A stretch of 64,000 nt of DNA from Welwitschia mirabilis (Eukaryota; Gnetophyta; Gnetopsida; Welwitschiales), in the NCBI GenBank assembly GCA_051453625.1, contig JBOZIK010000001.1, forward strand, positions 104,302,393 through 104,366,392. Direction: 5' to 3'. The translations under genes and the position numbers were made by a program. The notes beneath the pieces were generated by a model, which saw only the letters and a program-made list of their open reading frames with translations, had not been told where the DNA came from and searched no databases. Positions 1-11,743 of the stretch are shown here, in pieces; the stretch's first letter is position 1; every line of letters begins with the position of its first letter.

Positions 1-2782
1 TCTTGCTTGAAAAGATTTTTAATAGTCCTTCATTTTTATTTCTTGAAGAGCTTTCTTACATGTATTATTTTTCTAGGGTGTTTTTACCATTCCTTTATTT
101 TATATGATTTCTTAGGTATCTTTGATTTTAAGATTTTTTTTAATTTTTTATTTAAAAATATTTATTTATTTTATAAAATTCCTCTAGGCCATTTCTATAT
201 AGTGTTTTTTTATTATAAAATATTATGGACATCCTTCCTCTTCGTTAGTATCTTTTGAATTGAATATATAATTTATGGATATAGTCTTATTGATTAAAAG
301 GACATATATGTTAATGATAGAAACTCTAGTACTATTAATGACTTATAAATAAATTAAAAAATTCTACTTGCTTACCTATGTTTAATTACAACTCTACTTG
401 GAAGTTTCTAAGTTAATGTTCATCAAAGCCTCTGGAACTTTAAATTAAAAGTTGAGATAATCATTTCTTATAAGAGACTCAAAAAAATGTGGAACTATAG
501 TTACTAAAATAACTTTTTGTGTTGGTGGACTTTCTTCTACTAAGAGTAACTTTAAAATTTAAGTTGTCACCTCCACCTAAAAATTTGGATCATTTGGCTA
601 AACAATATCAACTATTACATAAATACTTTCTAGATTTTTACCACCAAAATAGTTTTAAACTATAATAGCCAATTATTTTTCTTGCATGCCTTATCTATGC
701 TTCTTTCGAAGACTCTTCTTCATCTTTATTTTTCCTAATTTCAGCAATATTAACTTCTCTCTTTTTATATGTCACATCAATACCACTGATGACCTTCTAA
801 CTCTTACTTTAGTTTAATACCTAAGACATTTTTAGCCTTAGAGACATCTTAATCTAACATCAAGATATTAAAGAATATTTTAAAAAAAGTGAAAGTCATA
901 AGGTTAAAGCCCTATAAATAATTCTTTTCTTTTTCTTGTTATATGAACATATCACTTGGGTCCCTTTACAGTAATTTTTGCATTGGACCTTTGCACATAT
1001 GTTTTTATTTATGCATAAATGCACTTTTTAGCGTATTTTTAAAGGATATTAAGATAATTTTTTGAGTTTTAGGAATTTTTTAAAGTATCCTAAGCCTAAA
1101 ATCTACCTTTTTCTTCTTTCAAGTTAAGCTAAGAAATGGAGAAGAATCCACTTAGCTTGATTTTTTTTCTTGTGGCCCTTCTTTCATCTATATTTTAAAT
1201 AGACTAAGTCAGGTAGGGATGTAGAGCAAGGTTCACTTAACTTGACCATATTAAAAGTAGTCTTTTGCACCTTGTCTTGTGTTTTGTATTTATAGTAACC
1301 TAACATTTTTAATTTGATTTAAATTTTAAAATCAAAAACTACTAACTCCTTAAACACATTATGTTTTCACTGATATTAAGTCTTAATTGGTGATGGGAAT
1401 AATCCATGTTAGGATTTGGTACTGTCTAAGCTTAATTATGTAGTCTTTAGGCATAATAATTGTGTAGTATAAGTATATAGAGATCTATATCTCTCTTAAG
1501 TAAAGGGCATCTTGAGCTCTAGATTTCTATGCATGCCTTAGTAATCAAGGGTGTATTGGATGAAGACCAAAGATACAATAATAAGTTAACAAGGATGCAT
1601 AAGTATAATAAATTAAAGTCTACTAAATCTGAGGTATAAGCAGGTCATCAAAATTTCATCATACACTTTCTTACAGGGTTAGATCACTAAGATAACTAAA
1701 ATTGACCAATAACTTAGATGCCCCACTAAGGTAATTTACACTTTGTCCTATTACTCCTTTTAGAGCAAGGGTAATACCCTTAAAATGGGCATGATTACTT
1801 CTTAGTCTATAAGCAACAATTAATATTTAATAAATTCTTCACTTAATTAAATAATGATTTAAGCATATTGCATTAAAATTTACCACATTCACATAAGTAT
1901 CCTAAGTAAAACTTATTTTATTTCTTCTTACACGTATTCATAATTATTCTTCAGGAGTTAGCCTTATCTCTCTCTTCCTTTTTTTTTCTTTTGTTTAAAT
2001 TTTTTCACATCATTATGAATTGAATGGATCATTTAATTTGTGGATGTGAGCAACATCCTTTTTGAATTGATTATGCCTCTCTATTGTGACTTTCTCCACT
2101 CCTTTTTTAGACATGTTTTGTGTTATTGTACTTGGATAGATCACTTGATTTATGTATGTAAGAAAAGTTCCTTTCATTTCAACTATATGTTTTAGTTTCC
2201 TCCACGTCATTTTCTCTTCTTAATTTGGAAAGACTTCTTTGCATAATAGATAGATGTTTAGAGGCGGATGTAAGTGAGACTTTCTTGAGAATCAACCATA
2301 TCTCACAAGTTATAGTTTCCTTAGTATAACCTCTTGAAAATGGCAATCTCAAAGGCTAAGGTTCATATATTGTAAAACTCTTTCACACTAATGATTACAA
2401 CTAGAATCATGGCCAACCTGCATATCGCTCTTTTAGGTGATTAAACTTTGGAGGATCAGCATGAAGATTTTATATCCACCATGTGAATGTATGGTTTTGA
2501 TATAAATTATTTAAGAAAGTGTATGTTTCTCTTTAGAATCAAAATAAAAAGAATTATTGAAAGTCGATAGATAGTAAGTTAACTAAAACTATGCAAAAAT
2601 TTATGGCTTCAAAAAATAAGAAGTTGGTAGATCAAAGGTAAGCCCACTTATACCAACTTCATTAAAGTGTAGAATACATTCTATTGAAAGAATGATTTGA
2701 AGTTTATAAATCTAATCACAAGTATGAATAATTTACATTATCAGAAAGGTAAGATGTAATAGTTAATCAAAAAAACAAATAG
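1..2782. other. unassigned AT-rich DNA
   Basis: I see no gene or recognisable mobile-element domain here. Short open frames at 7-258 (plus) and 2013-2210 (minus) are low-complexity and match no family I know. Two similar stretches near 2020-2070 and 2130-2180 (both about a line 'gatcac/att ttgatttatg') hint at decayed internal repeats. The right edge is set by the start of the long repeat that reappears at 31376. This is probably old transposon or intergenic sequence, but that is inference. Confidence 0.5.
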
Positions 2783-3738
2783 TGTTACGATGGTTTTTTT
2801 GGCAACATCTTATTTATTGTCTTTGGTTGTCAAATCGTGTTCAAATTTTGTCTATAGCCCTACTATGTAATACACAATATCATGTGCTAAGTTTGGCTAA
2901 TGCAATTTCCTTCTACCTGAGATGAATAACTTTTTTGTTTAAATGAAAATTTTGAAGTTACTTATGAAAATGTAAGTATTTATGTTAACTTTTCAAATAC
3001 AAAATATTTACAATCCTAAGGGTTCTTAAATTGCAAAACAATAATTTATTTTATTTTCAAAATTCACTTTTGTCTTGAAACATGAATAATATAAAAAACA
3101 TAAAAATAATATTATTATATTAAAAAATAATTCAACTACAAAAGAACGAAATGGGAATTTAAAATCCTAGGGAAATAAGTTTAATAATATATAGATTTTA
3201 ACACGTCCTTTCTTCTTTTAGTCAATGTTTTACAAGATTCTTCCAAAAATGACAATTAAAGTTTGAAAATAATATTAATTTCAGAATTGCACAAGTGATT
3301 GAGACGAAATCAGATTTACGGAGCTTTTGGCGGTATCCCAATTAAATTTATTTGAATCAACTTACAAAAGCATTTGTAATTCCTGATTATACTTGGTTAT
3401 TAAATTCCTTCCTAAAAATTTTAACGGATGCAACAAATGAAATTCATTAAACAGTGGCAGGCTTAAAAGACAAAACAGTAGTTTCAAACGGCAGGTAGAA
3501 TTTCTGGTAAATTTAAGCGATTGAGCCTGGAAACAGGTAGAAAAGGAAATCCATTTTGAGAAACTGAGAAGTCTGAAACTGAAATACCAAATGGAAATAT
3601 AAATAAAAATTTTAGAAAAAGAAATATAACTATTTTCCCTTTTGGATTATACTTCTACATGATTATTTGTTGAATAGATAAACAAAAAGAAGAGGTGCAA
3701 ATAAAAATCTAAACACTAAAACCGCAGTTTCTCAGCTT

Positions 3739-4238
3739 TTATGACAGTGTATCGACTTGAAGCACCTGCGTTTTCAATAAAACTGATTGACCTATGTTGA
3801 AATTGTGCAAGATCGGATGCAGCCTTGCTACAATCTGAAACCAATGTGGACTTTGCTGCACATCACCCCCAGTCTCCTTCCTCCAGACACTGCTTTTCTC
3901 TTCTACTATCACTGCGTTCATGTTTTCATTTTTCAATGTTTGCTGGTCTAATGACCTCTCTTCGCTGCCGTTCCTGATTGTCGCCAGTCTGTGTTCTCCC
4001 ATAGCCTGCTCTGATTTATGTGAGTCCTTTTTAGTTTTTTGTCCCTCTGTTGTAGCCCTATTTCTGATATGCTCCTCAGCCAAGAAAATGATGCTGTCCA
4101 TTCCTGCATTTGTTGGCTGTGTGCACTTCTTTTGGTGCGTCGTTGTAATGTAGACCTTTGATTGTGCATTGTAGATAAGAAAAGAAGATGCCGACTGACA
4201 ATCTCTGAAAATTCATAGAAAATATCGTGGTATCTCAA
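3739..4238 (-). other. CpG-retaining ORF stretch inside the LTR, unrecognised
   Basis: Two overlapping minus-strand frames are open here: a 120-codon frame (3739-4101, starts MDSIIFLAEE) and a 96-codon frame (3948-4238, starts MRYHDIFYEF). I do not recognise either product. The stretch is less AT-rich than its surroundings and keeps many CpGs (atcgac, tgccgttc, gtcgcc). The homologous DNA at 32910-33870 in the other LTR has lost the frames and nearly all CpGs and is split by an insertion. It may be LTR sequence that happens to be open, a captured exon, or a small LTR-encoded ORF. Confidence 0.3.
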
Positions 4239-4326
4239 GGAGGAAGAAGAGTGTACTACATGATTCAGAGGCGGAGAAGTTGGGGTTCTATACAGAGAAC
4301 TAAAACTGCTTCATCACATAAGCTAT

Positions 4327-4578
4327 CTAGCTGATCGTGGAGTCCCAGCAGTCCTTGGCTCCGATGCCAGATGGTGTTGTAAAGCGGATTGGCCAGTGAG
4401 GTTTAAATTCAATGCAGTAGTTCATTCTCGTGCAATGTCTCCTAACTTCATTAACTTCTGTTATGGCTTTCAAGTTTTGGATATTAACGCTATTTCGAAT
4501 GGTCTGAATCATAAGTTCTAGAGTAACGGAAAGAACCAGACATATAATGTGATTAAGGGCATCGTTATCATATCTCAC
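4327..4578 (-). other. minus-strand open frame in LTR, unrecognised
   Basis: An 83-codon frame (MRYDNDALNH... ending ...CWDSTIS) sits upstream, in minus-strand sense, of the 3739-4238 frames. The corresponding sequence at 33980-34230 contains stops. No domain is recognised. It is recorded because it lies in the same CpG-retaining block and could be part of one transcript with the frames below it. Chance is the simpler reading. Confidence 0.2.
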
Positions 4579-5753
4579 TCATGCTAAATACACATCTTGG
4601 ATTTCGCTTCTATCATTCATGCAAATCTTGTATACCAAATTGCATATGATCCTTCTTTATGATTTCTTTACAAAATTGCAGACTTGCTTCAGAAAATGTA
4701 GCATCGTTGAAGATCTAATTGCAAGCAGCAAATGATCGACAATATCTTGAAAGTCTAGATTTTATTAAAATTGCTTCTCAACCGATAAGCTGCGATGTGA
4801 CTTTAAATGTAGATATATCACTGTAAGCCAATGTTGGATCAGTAACTGTGAGTCTGTTTTTTTTTAAATATCCATCAAAATAGACAAATGAAAAATCAAT
4901 GGAGGCCCATCAGTTTAACTTTGCATGAGACTACAAAAATTTCCTCTTATTGAAGCTTGTTGCCACGTTGGAAAAAAATAAATGAACAAAACCCAAGTAA
5001 GCATAATCAACTACCTTGGTAATATAAAAGACTAAAGAAACAAATCTCTTTGCCTCTCAACGCAGGGAACCTATTTTCAACCATCGTGCATTTACATTAT
5101 AAGGCCAAAAACTTCAACACGAATGCTTTCATATGTTAATGACATCAAAGAACAAATAAGTGCCTGAGCTCAATGAACTCATCAGCCTCCCATTGAAACA
5201 TCTACAAAATGCCAATCCTTCAATATGTCTATTCTTAAAGTAGGGCAACGTAACAAATGAGGGGTTACAACTGGCTAAGGAGTCACCTTCCTCTTGCTAC
5301 ACAGCTTGTATTATTGTCAAAATCTAAAGATGAATAACTCCTAAATGGCTCATATAAGCTACCTTTGCCATGGCACCCTATACAGGAAAGACTTATAGCT
5401 TAGCACATGAAACAAAGGTGGCACAGGGATTGAGAAGGAGCGCATGAAGTAGGAAAATAGCTAGAATGAATGAAAATTTTCCTAAACATGTACCACAATA
5501 TAGACTTTTAACATGATCCATGCCATTAACGCGAACAAACTTACTCCTATTAATTTATGCTAATTTCATCCTAAAAACCTATTAACCACCCACATTTTTT
5601 GAATTGTCAAAAGATTTAATGATTTAACATGAGCTTATAGCTCTAAAGCATGAGCAAGAGTCATCTTCTACATCTAGTATCACTTGCTAATGCTTTGATC
5701 TTAGAGATTTTCCCTGCTATGGCAATTATCACAACATCATAATGTATGGCCCC

Positions 5754-6117
5754 TGTTAAGAAATGTGCCAAAAGTTTGATTGAAAACAACAACAGTAACG
5801 AAATTAAAGAGAATGAAGACAAATGAATTTATGAGGTTTAGCTAATGTGGCCTACATCCATGACAAGAGAAGAGCAATTAATATTATTATGTAGAGACAG
5901 TACAAACTAAGAACTTCACAATAGTAGAACCATAGCTATCAAAGAATAAACCAAGCATAGTTTTTGGATACCTAAGATAATGTATTTATAGTCATAATAA
6001 CAAAATGGCTATCATTTCTTGATACCGGTGGAGGTTTATGGAGGGCTTCTGGTTCTTCACTCACTCTAATAAACCTCTACTAATGAAATGCACCAAGAAT
6101 TCAAGGCAAGATTAACA
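5754..6117 (-). repeat. LTR (3' LTR) of the Tnt1-like element
   Basis: This 364-bp repeat starts TGTTAAGAAATGTGCC and ends GATTAACA. It matches 11744-12283 apart from scattered transitions and a duplicated segment in the partner. Its inner edge touches AATCTCCACC, the reverse complement of the GGTGGAGATT polypurine tract that is standard for Tnt1-like elements. That fixes it as the 3' LTR of a minus-strand element. Confidence 0.9.
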
Positions 6118-6127
6118 AATCTCCACC
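6118..6127 (-). other. polypurine tract of the Tnt1-like element
   Basis: On the minus strand this reads GGTGGAGATT immediately before the LTR start TGTTAATC. This is the plus-strand priming site of Tnt1-lineage copia elements. The N run starts directly after it, so its upstream context is lost. Confidence 0.75.
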
Positions 6128-7062
6128 NNNNNNNNNNNNNNNNNNNNNNNNNNNNNNNNNNNNNNNNNNNNNNNNNNNNNNNNNNNNNNNNNNNNNNNNN
6201 NNNNNNNNNNNNNNNNNNNNNNNNNNNNNNNNNNNNNNNNNNNNNNNNNNNNNNNNNNNNNNNNNNNNNNNNNNNNNNNNNNNNNNNNNNNNNNNNNNNN
6301 NNNNNNNNNNNNNNNNNNNNNNNNNNNNNNNNNNNNNNNNNNNNNNNNNNNNNNNNNNNNNNNNNNNNNNNNNNNNNNNNNNNNNNNNNNNNNNNNNNNN
6401 NNNNNNNNNNNNNNNNNNNNNNNNNNNNNNNNNNNNNNNNNNNNNNNNNNNNNNNNNNNNNNNNNNNNNNNNNNNNNNNNNNNNNNNNNNNNNNNNNNNN
6501 NNNNNNNNNNNNNNNNNNNNNNNNNNNNNNNNNNNNNNNNNNNNNNNNNNNNNNNNNNNNNNNNNNNNNNNNNNNNNNNNNNNNNNNNNNNNNNNNNNNN
6601 NNNNNNNNNNNNNNNNNNNNNNNNNNNNNNNNNNNNNNNNNNNNNNNNNNNNNNNNNNNNNNNNNNNNNNNNNNNNNNNNNNNNNNNNNNNNNNNNNNNN
6701 NNNNNNNNNNNNNNNNNNNNNNNNNNNNNNNNNNNNNNNNNNNNNNNNNNNNNNNNNNNNNNNNNNNNNNNNNNNNNNNNNNNNNNNNNNNNNNNNNNNN
6801 NNNNNNNNNNNNNNNNNNNNNNNNNNNNNNNNNNNNNNNNNNNNNNNNNNNNNNNNNNNNNNNNNNNNNNNNNNNNNNNNNNNNNNNNNNNNNNNNNNNN
6901 NNNNNNNNNNNNNNNNNNNNNNNNNNNNNNNNNNNNNNNNNNNNNNNNNNNNNNNNNNNNNNNNNNNNNNNNNNNNNNNNNNNNNNNNNNNNNNNNNNNN
7001 NNNNNNNNNNNNNNNNNNNNNNNNNNNNNNNNNNNNNNNNNNNNNNNNNNNNNNNNNNNNNN
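6128..7062. other. assembly gap, 935 N
   Basis: N run between the polypurine tract and the end of RNase H of the Tnt1-like element. In this lineage these lie roughly 100-200 bp apart, so the gap either hides an insertion or is too long. Open frames running through it have no meaning. Confidence 0.95.
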
Positions 7063-7084
7063 TCCAAAAAACCCCTTTGAGGGC

Positions 7085-7790
7085 TTATCTTCCAAAAGCT
7101 GCAAGACTAGCCAAGTCCACGTAGTATGTGAATTTGATCACAAGTAAAGACTTGGTTAACATATCAGTCAGATTATTGGTATTATCAATCTTCTTCACCA
7201 AGATCCAACCTTCAATAATAACATCACAAATGAAGTGATATCACATAGTAATGTGCTTTTCCCTCTTATGAAACATTTGATCTTTAGTCAAATATAATGC
7301 ACTTTGGTTGTTACAATGTATTAAAATTATCTCTTTCTTTAACTTAAGTTTTAACAGTAAATTTGTTAACCATATAATCTCCTTAATTGCCTCATTTAAT
7401 GACATGTATTCAGCTTCAGTATTAGATAAAGCAGTTATAGATTATAGTGCAGCTTTTCAACTAATAGTTGTTCCTCCAAATGAAAACACATATTTTATAA
7501 GAGACCTTTTGTGATCAAGATCTCTAGTAAAATTAGAATCACAAAACCCAAGAAGGTTGCTAGTCATCCTCCTAAATTTTAAGAACAAATCAGAAGTTCC
7601 ACATAGATACCTAAGGATTTACTTCACTGCTTTCCAATGGGCTTTTTTAGAACATGACACATACTTACTTACAACACTCATAGCTTTTGAAATATTAGAA
7701 CGTGTACAAAACATAGCATGCATGACGCTACTAACTGCACTAGAGTAGGGTACTCTATCCATATATTGCTCCTCTTTAACTGTTTATTGT
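7085..7790 (-). pseudogene. copia RNase H, broken
   Basis: On the minus strand the frames read HWKAVK, ILRYL, GTSD, then GFCDSNF, RDLDHKRS, KYVFSFGG and NTEAEYMSL. These are the ordered motifs of copia RNase H (HW.AVK..LRYL, DSD.AGD, RRS..GYVF, S..EAEY). The active-site Asp of the DSD motif is DSN here. Stops occur after AVK and before KAAL. The extreme C-terminus (KFTYYVDLASL) is near 7120, just before the gap. It acted as the RNA-removing domain of the pol polyprotein. Confidence 0.85.
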
Positions 7791-7891
7791 GATAAAGTAG
7801 TAAAAATCTTAAAGTAAGCTACAATTGGAGTAGAAACTGGCTTTACATCTTTCATGCCAAAATGATCAAGGACCTTTTTAATGTAACTCTT

Positions 7892-8212
7892 TTAACTGAG
7901 ATACAACTTCCCTATAGATCTATCTTTAGCAATCTCCATGTCAAGAATCTTCTTCGCTTCACCAAGATCTTTCATCTTGAACTCATCACTCAACAAAGAT
8001 TTTAGCTTGGCAATTTCGTACTTGTCTTTGCGAGCGATCAACATGTCACCAACATACAGTAACAAGTAGATAAAGGAGTCATCTGATAACTTTTTGAAAT
8101 AGATGCAGCTATCATATGCACTTCTAGTGTAGTCATGAGAGACTATAAAAGAGCCAAAATTCTTATACCATTTTTTGGGTGATTGCTTCAACCAATACAA
8201 TGACTTTGTCAA
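7892..8212 (-). pseudogene. copia reverse transcriptase, C-terminal half
   Basis: A 106-codon open stretch contains KSLYWLKQSPKKWY, YDSCIYFKKL, then FIYLLLYVGDML and FKMKDLGEAKKILDMEI. These are copia RT motifs in order. The catalytic YVDD box is YVGD (about 8040-8060), so the first catalytic Asp is Gly. It is the longest intact piece of the element. It is followed on the minus strand by the RNase H remnant and preceded by the RT N-terminal half at 8435-8686. Confidence 0.9.
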
Positions 8213-8686
8213 TAAGCAAACATGGTCCTTCTTTCCTTCTGCCTCAAACCACCTTGGTTGCTACATATAGATTTTTTCCTCTAGTTTTCCATGTAGAAAT
8301 GCAGTCTTCACATCTAACTACTCCAACTCCCTATCATCTTTGGCAACTAGAGATAACAAGACATGAAGGGAAGAGTGCTTTATAATAGGTGAGAAAACAT
8401 CATAAAAATCAACACCTATCACTTGACTAAATCCTTAAGCAACTAATCTTGCCTTAAAATGAGCATCTTCAACTCTTAGGGTGCCTTCTTTCTTCTTAAA
8501 CATCCATTTTCTCTCAATAATCTTCTTCCCTTTAAGTGCCTTGATAAGCTCCCACTTCCCATTCTTATGAAAGGATTCTATCTCTTCCTGCATATCAATT
8601 AACCACTTCCTAAAACCAACAGATGAGATTGCTTCATTGTAGAAGCTAGAATCATCAGCAACATCCACCTGACTGGCTATTAACAA
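8213..8686 (-). pseudogene. copia reverse transcriptase, N-terminal half
   Basis: The frame at 8435-8686 reads EAISSVGFRKWLIDMQEEI, KNGKWELIKALKGKK, ERKWMFKKKEG and HFKARLVA. This is the start of copia RT (W..AM.EE...L..N.TW.LV, GCKW.FK.K, YKARLVA). Between 8213 and 8434 the reading is broken by stops and a frameshift before KSLYWLK resumes. The middle contains the expected NMDVKTAFL-type region in decayed form. Confidence 0.85.
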
Positions 8687-9189
8687 AGCATATGATGCAC
8701 AATCTAAATACTTCTGTGATGGTCTTATCTGTCTCTGTGGCCTACCCTTTGCAATAGAGTAGGCTCTTCTTGTAACTGGGTTTTACATGATACATCATCT
8801 AAATCATGTTGTGGAGTGTGTGGCAATTGTTAAGGTAACACAGTGACTTTCAAATCCACTTGCTTCTTGGTGCTCTATGGTATACCTGAGTCATAAGAAG
8901 TATAAGTATCCTTTGTCGAAGATAACATAATTGACTCATCAAAAGTAACATATGTACTTATAATTAACTTCTTAGAAATAGGACACTAAAGTCTATATCA
9001 CTTAACACCAGAACCATAGCCCATAAAAATACGTTTCTTAGCTTTAGGTTCTACTTTTTCATCACTAACATAAGCATAGGATGGACCACCAAAAATTTTT
9101 AAAATTGAATAATTACAAGGTTTTCTAAACCATACCTCTTTTGACATTTTTAAGTCAAGGGATGTATGAGGAGACTACTTCACCAAATA

Positions 9190-9530
9190 ACAGGATATAG
9201 AAACTGCCTTTGTCCAAAAAATCCTTCCTAAACTAGCATTAGATAACATGCACTAAGATCTTTTTATCAATGTTCTGTTCATGCACTCTACCACTTCATT
9301 TTGCTGTGGTCTACCAACACATGTATGATACCTCATAATTTCTTCCTCCTTACGAAAGTCATTAAATTTGTCTTCCATGAACTCCAGGTCATTATTAATT
9401 CTAAGCCTCCTGATTTCTTTCTTGGTCTACTTCTCAATCATAGTCTTCCACTTCTTAAATGTATCAAAAACATCATTCTTATACTTGAGAATGAAAACCC
9501 ATACCTTTCTTGAGTAATCATCGATGAATG
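9190..9530 (-). pseudogene. copia integrase core, broken
   Basis: On the minus strand this reads ITQERYGF (from ..DDYSRKVW), DTFKKWKTMIEK, RRLRINNDLEF, then GRPQQNEVVECMNRTL. These are the D-DNG.EF-PQQNG.AER motifs of copia integrase. The catalytic Asp in the TDNG box is Asn (RINND), again a G-to-A type change; the Glu in the NEVVE segment is kept. The upstream half is lost in the 942-N gap. Sequence 8700-9190 further left is the poorly conserved integrase-to-RT linker. Confidence 0.85.
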
Positions 9531-10472
9531 NNNNNNNNNNNNNNNNNNNNNNNNNNNNNNNNNNNNNNNNNNNNNNNNNNNNNNNNNNNNNNNNNNNNNN
9601 NNNNNNNNNNNNNNNNNNNNNNNNNNNNNNNNNNNNNNNNNNNNNNNNNNNNNNNNNNNNNNNNNNNNNNNNNNNNNNNNNNNNNNNNNNNNNNNNNNNN
9701 NNNNNNNNNNNNNNNNNNNNNNNNNNNNNNNNNNNNNNNNNNNNNNNNNNNNNNNNNNNNNNNNNNNNNNNNNNNNNNNNNNNNNNNNNNNNNNNNNNNN
9801 NNNNNNNNNNNNNNNNNNNNNNNNNNNNNNNNNNNNNNNNNNNNNNNNNNNNNNNNNNNNNNNNNNNNNNNNNNNNNNNNNNNNNNNNNNNNNNNNNNNN
9901 NNNNNNNNNNNNNNNNNNNNNNNNNNNNNNNNNNNNNNNNNNNNNNNNNNNNNNNNNNNNNNNNNNNNNNNNNNNNNNNNNNNNNNNNNNNNNNNNNNNN
10001 NNNNNNNNNNNNNNNNNNNNNNNNNNNNNNNNNNNNNNNNNNNNNNNNNNNNNNNNNNNNNNNNNNNNNNNNNNNNNNNNNNNNNNNNNNNNNNNNNNNN
10101 NNNNNNNNNNNNNNNNNNNNNNNNNNNNNNNNNNNNNNNNNNNNNNNNNNNNNNNNNNNNNNNNNNNNNNNNNNNNNNNNNNNNNNNNNNNNNNNNNNNN
10201 NNNNNNNNNNNNNNNNNNNNNNNNNNNNNNNNNNNNNNNNNNNNNNNNNNNNNNNNNNNNNNNNNNNNNNNNNNNNNNNNNNNNNNNNNNNNNNNNNNNN
10301 NNNNNNNNNNNNNNNNNNNNNNNNNNNNNNNNNNNNNNNNNNNNNNNNNNNNNNNNNNNNNNNNNNNNNNNNNNNNNNNNNNNNNNNNNNNNNNNNNNNN
10401 NNNNNNNNNNNNNNNNNNNNNNNNNNNNNNNNNNNNNNNNNNNNNNNNNNNNNNNNNNNNNNNNNNNNNNNN
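9531..10472. other. assembly gap, 942 N
   Basis: N run inside integrase. To its right the minus strand ends at the zinc-binding segment (SIENLKFCEHNVY); to its left it resumes in the DDYSRKVW region. In relatives these are only about 60 residues apart, so the N length is several times too long unless something is inserted here. Confidence 0.95.
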
Positions 10473-10957
10473 ATAAACATTATGCTCACAGAACTTTAAA
10501 TTTTCAATGCTTTGTCCACATAGCAGTCCTTTCTTACTCAATGTTACAATGCCTTTCTCACTTATGTGCCCAGCCTCATACGCCATAACTTAGTAACATC
10601 AATATCAGATAGAGGTAAGGTTACTACAACTACCTTTGTAACTATGCTGCCCTACAAAACATATAAAGTACCAACTTTCTTAGCTTTCATTGGTATAAGA
10701 GAACTTTTAACAACTTTCATCACTCCACCTTCAGCTAAGTACTTACATTCATTAGCATTAAGAGTGCCCAAAGAGAGAAGGTTCTTCTTCAAATGTGGGA
10801 TAAGATGTACATTTGACAATGTCTTCATCACATCATCATGCATTTTAATTCTAATTGGCCCCCTACCAGTAACCTTATAAGACACGTTATTACCCATTAA
10901 GACCATTCCATCATCAATAGATTCATAAGTAGAGAACTTATCTTTACAGGAATACAT
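10473..10957 (-). pseudogene. copia protease tail and GAG-pre-integrase
   Basis: The 101-codon frame at 10652-10957 reads KFSTYESIDDG, VLMGNN, GRGPIRIKMHDD, then VHLIPHLKKNLLSLGTL, the stretch after the protease active site in Tnt1-like pol. At 10473-10586 it continues with HISEKGIVTLSKKGLL and CEHNVY, the GAG-pre-integrase zinc-binding region (H-H-C-C type). The protease DSA/DSG box itself (about 10960-10990) is decayed. There is a break between 10652 and 10586. Confidence 0.9.
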
Positions 10958-10989
10958 GTGATAAGAACATCTAGATTCTAAAATCCACT

Positions 10990-11728
10990 TAGAACTATTT
11001 CTAACCCTATCAATAATTTTTAGTAGAACATTACTATTACCATCTATAACACTAGCCTTGACAAAATTTTCTTAATCATCTTTATCAGAATTTTGTTATT
11101 GCTAATCCTTCTTTTTAAGTTTCCAACTTTCAAATTTAATGTACCCTTTCTTATAATAGTAGTTATAGGTTATGTTTTTATGTGATCTAGACTTAGAATA
11201 AAACTTCTACTTGTTACTTCCACTAGTGGAACCCTTTTTAAAAGTTCTATTAAACACTACTAGACCCTCTACTAGAGGATTGTTATACTTTCTAGTTAAT
11301 TGAGTATGAATTAATTCATGTTGCAACAAAGCATTCTTAACATTTTCAATAGATAATTCATCACAATCATAAATTAGAGTTTCTCTAAAGTGTCTATATG
11401 ATTTAGGTAGTGAATAAAGCAGAGTAAGATCAAAATCCTCATCTAAATATTAACATCAAGCCATGAGCTAGCCACAGTGGTTTTCTTCATTATTTCTCAT
11501 AATATTTCATTTAATAGGTAAGTTTATATTGTAGAAAGTACCTTCATGTTCATCTCTTTCCACTAATCATCAATCATGGACTTTGACATTTTATCCTTAT
11601 CTAATAGTGCCTTCTGTAACCTGTTCTAAATCAAGATCGCATGCATCTTACATTATCATATACCAAAATTAATTAATTAATCAAACTTTATTATCATCAT
11701 GGTAAACATCAAACAATCAAACAATCTA
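10990..11728 (-). pseudogene. copia gag remnant, heavily decayed
   Basis: Position between the primer site (11729-11741) and protease requires this to be gag. I can see only traces: basic residues and a Tyr-rich remnant near 11140-11180 where the CCHC knuckle should be (its Cys codons now read Tyr, a G-to-A change). Many stops are present. The call rests on position more than on sequence. Confidence 0.6.
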
Positions 11729-11741
11729 GCTCTAATACCAG
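11729..11741 (-). other. primer-binding site (initiator Met-tRNA)
   Basis: On the minus strand this reads CTGGTATTAGAGC, the plant initiator-Met primer site TGGTATCAGAGC with one C-to-T change, placed directly inside the 5' LTR. It primes minus-strand DNA synthesis. Confidence 0.85.
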
Positions 11742-11743
11742 TT

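Noticed and set aside
6066-7104. Three ~330-codon open frames across N
   Set aside because: They are open only because N codons are not stops; the gap contains no sequence.
7308-7748. Two plus-strand frames of 68 and 63 codons
   Set aside because: They are antisense shadows of the minus-strand copia RNase H.
9438-10588. Four frames of 323-382 codons across N
   Set aside because: Same cause. Only the ends carry real integrase and pre-integrase coding.
10566-10880. 104-codon plus-strand frame
   Set aside because: Antisense to the protease/pre-integrase coding at 10652-10957.
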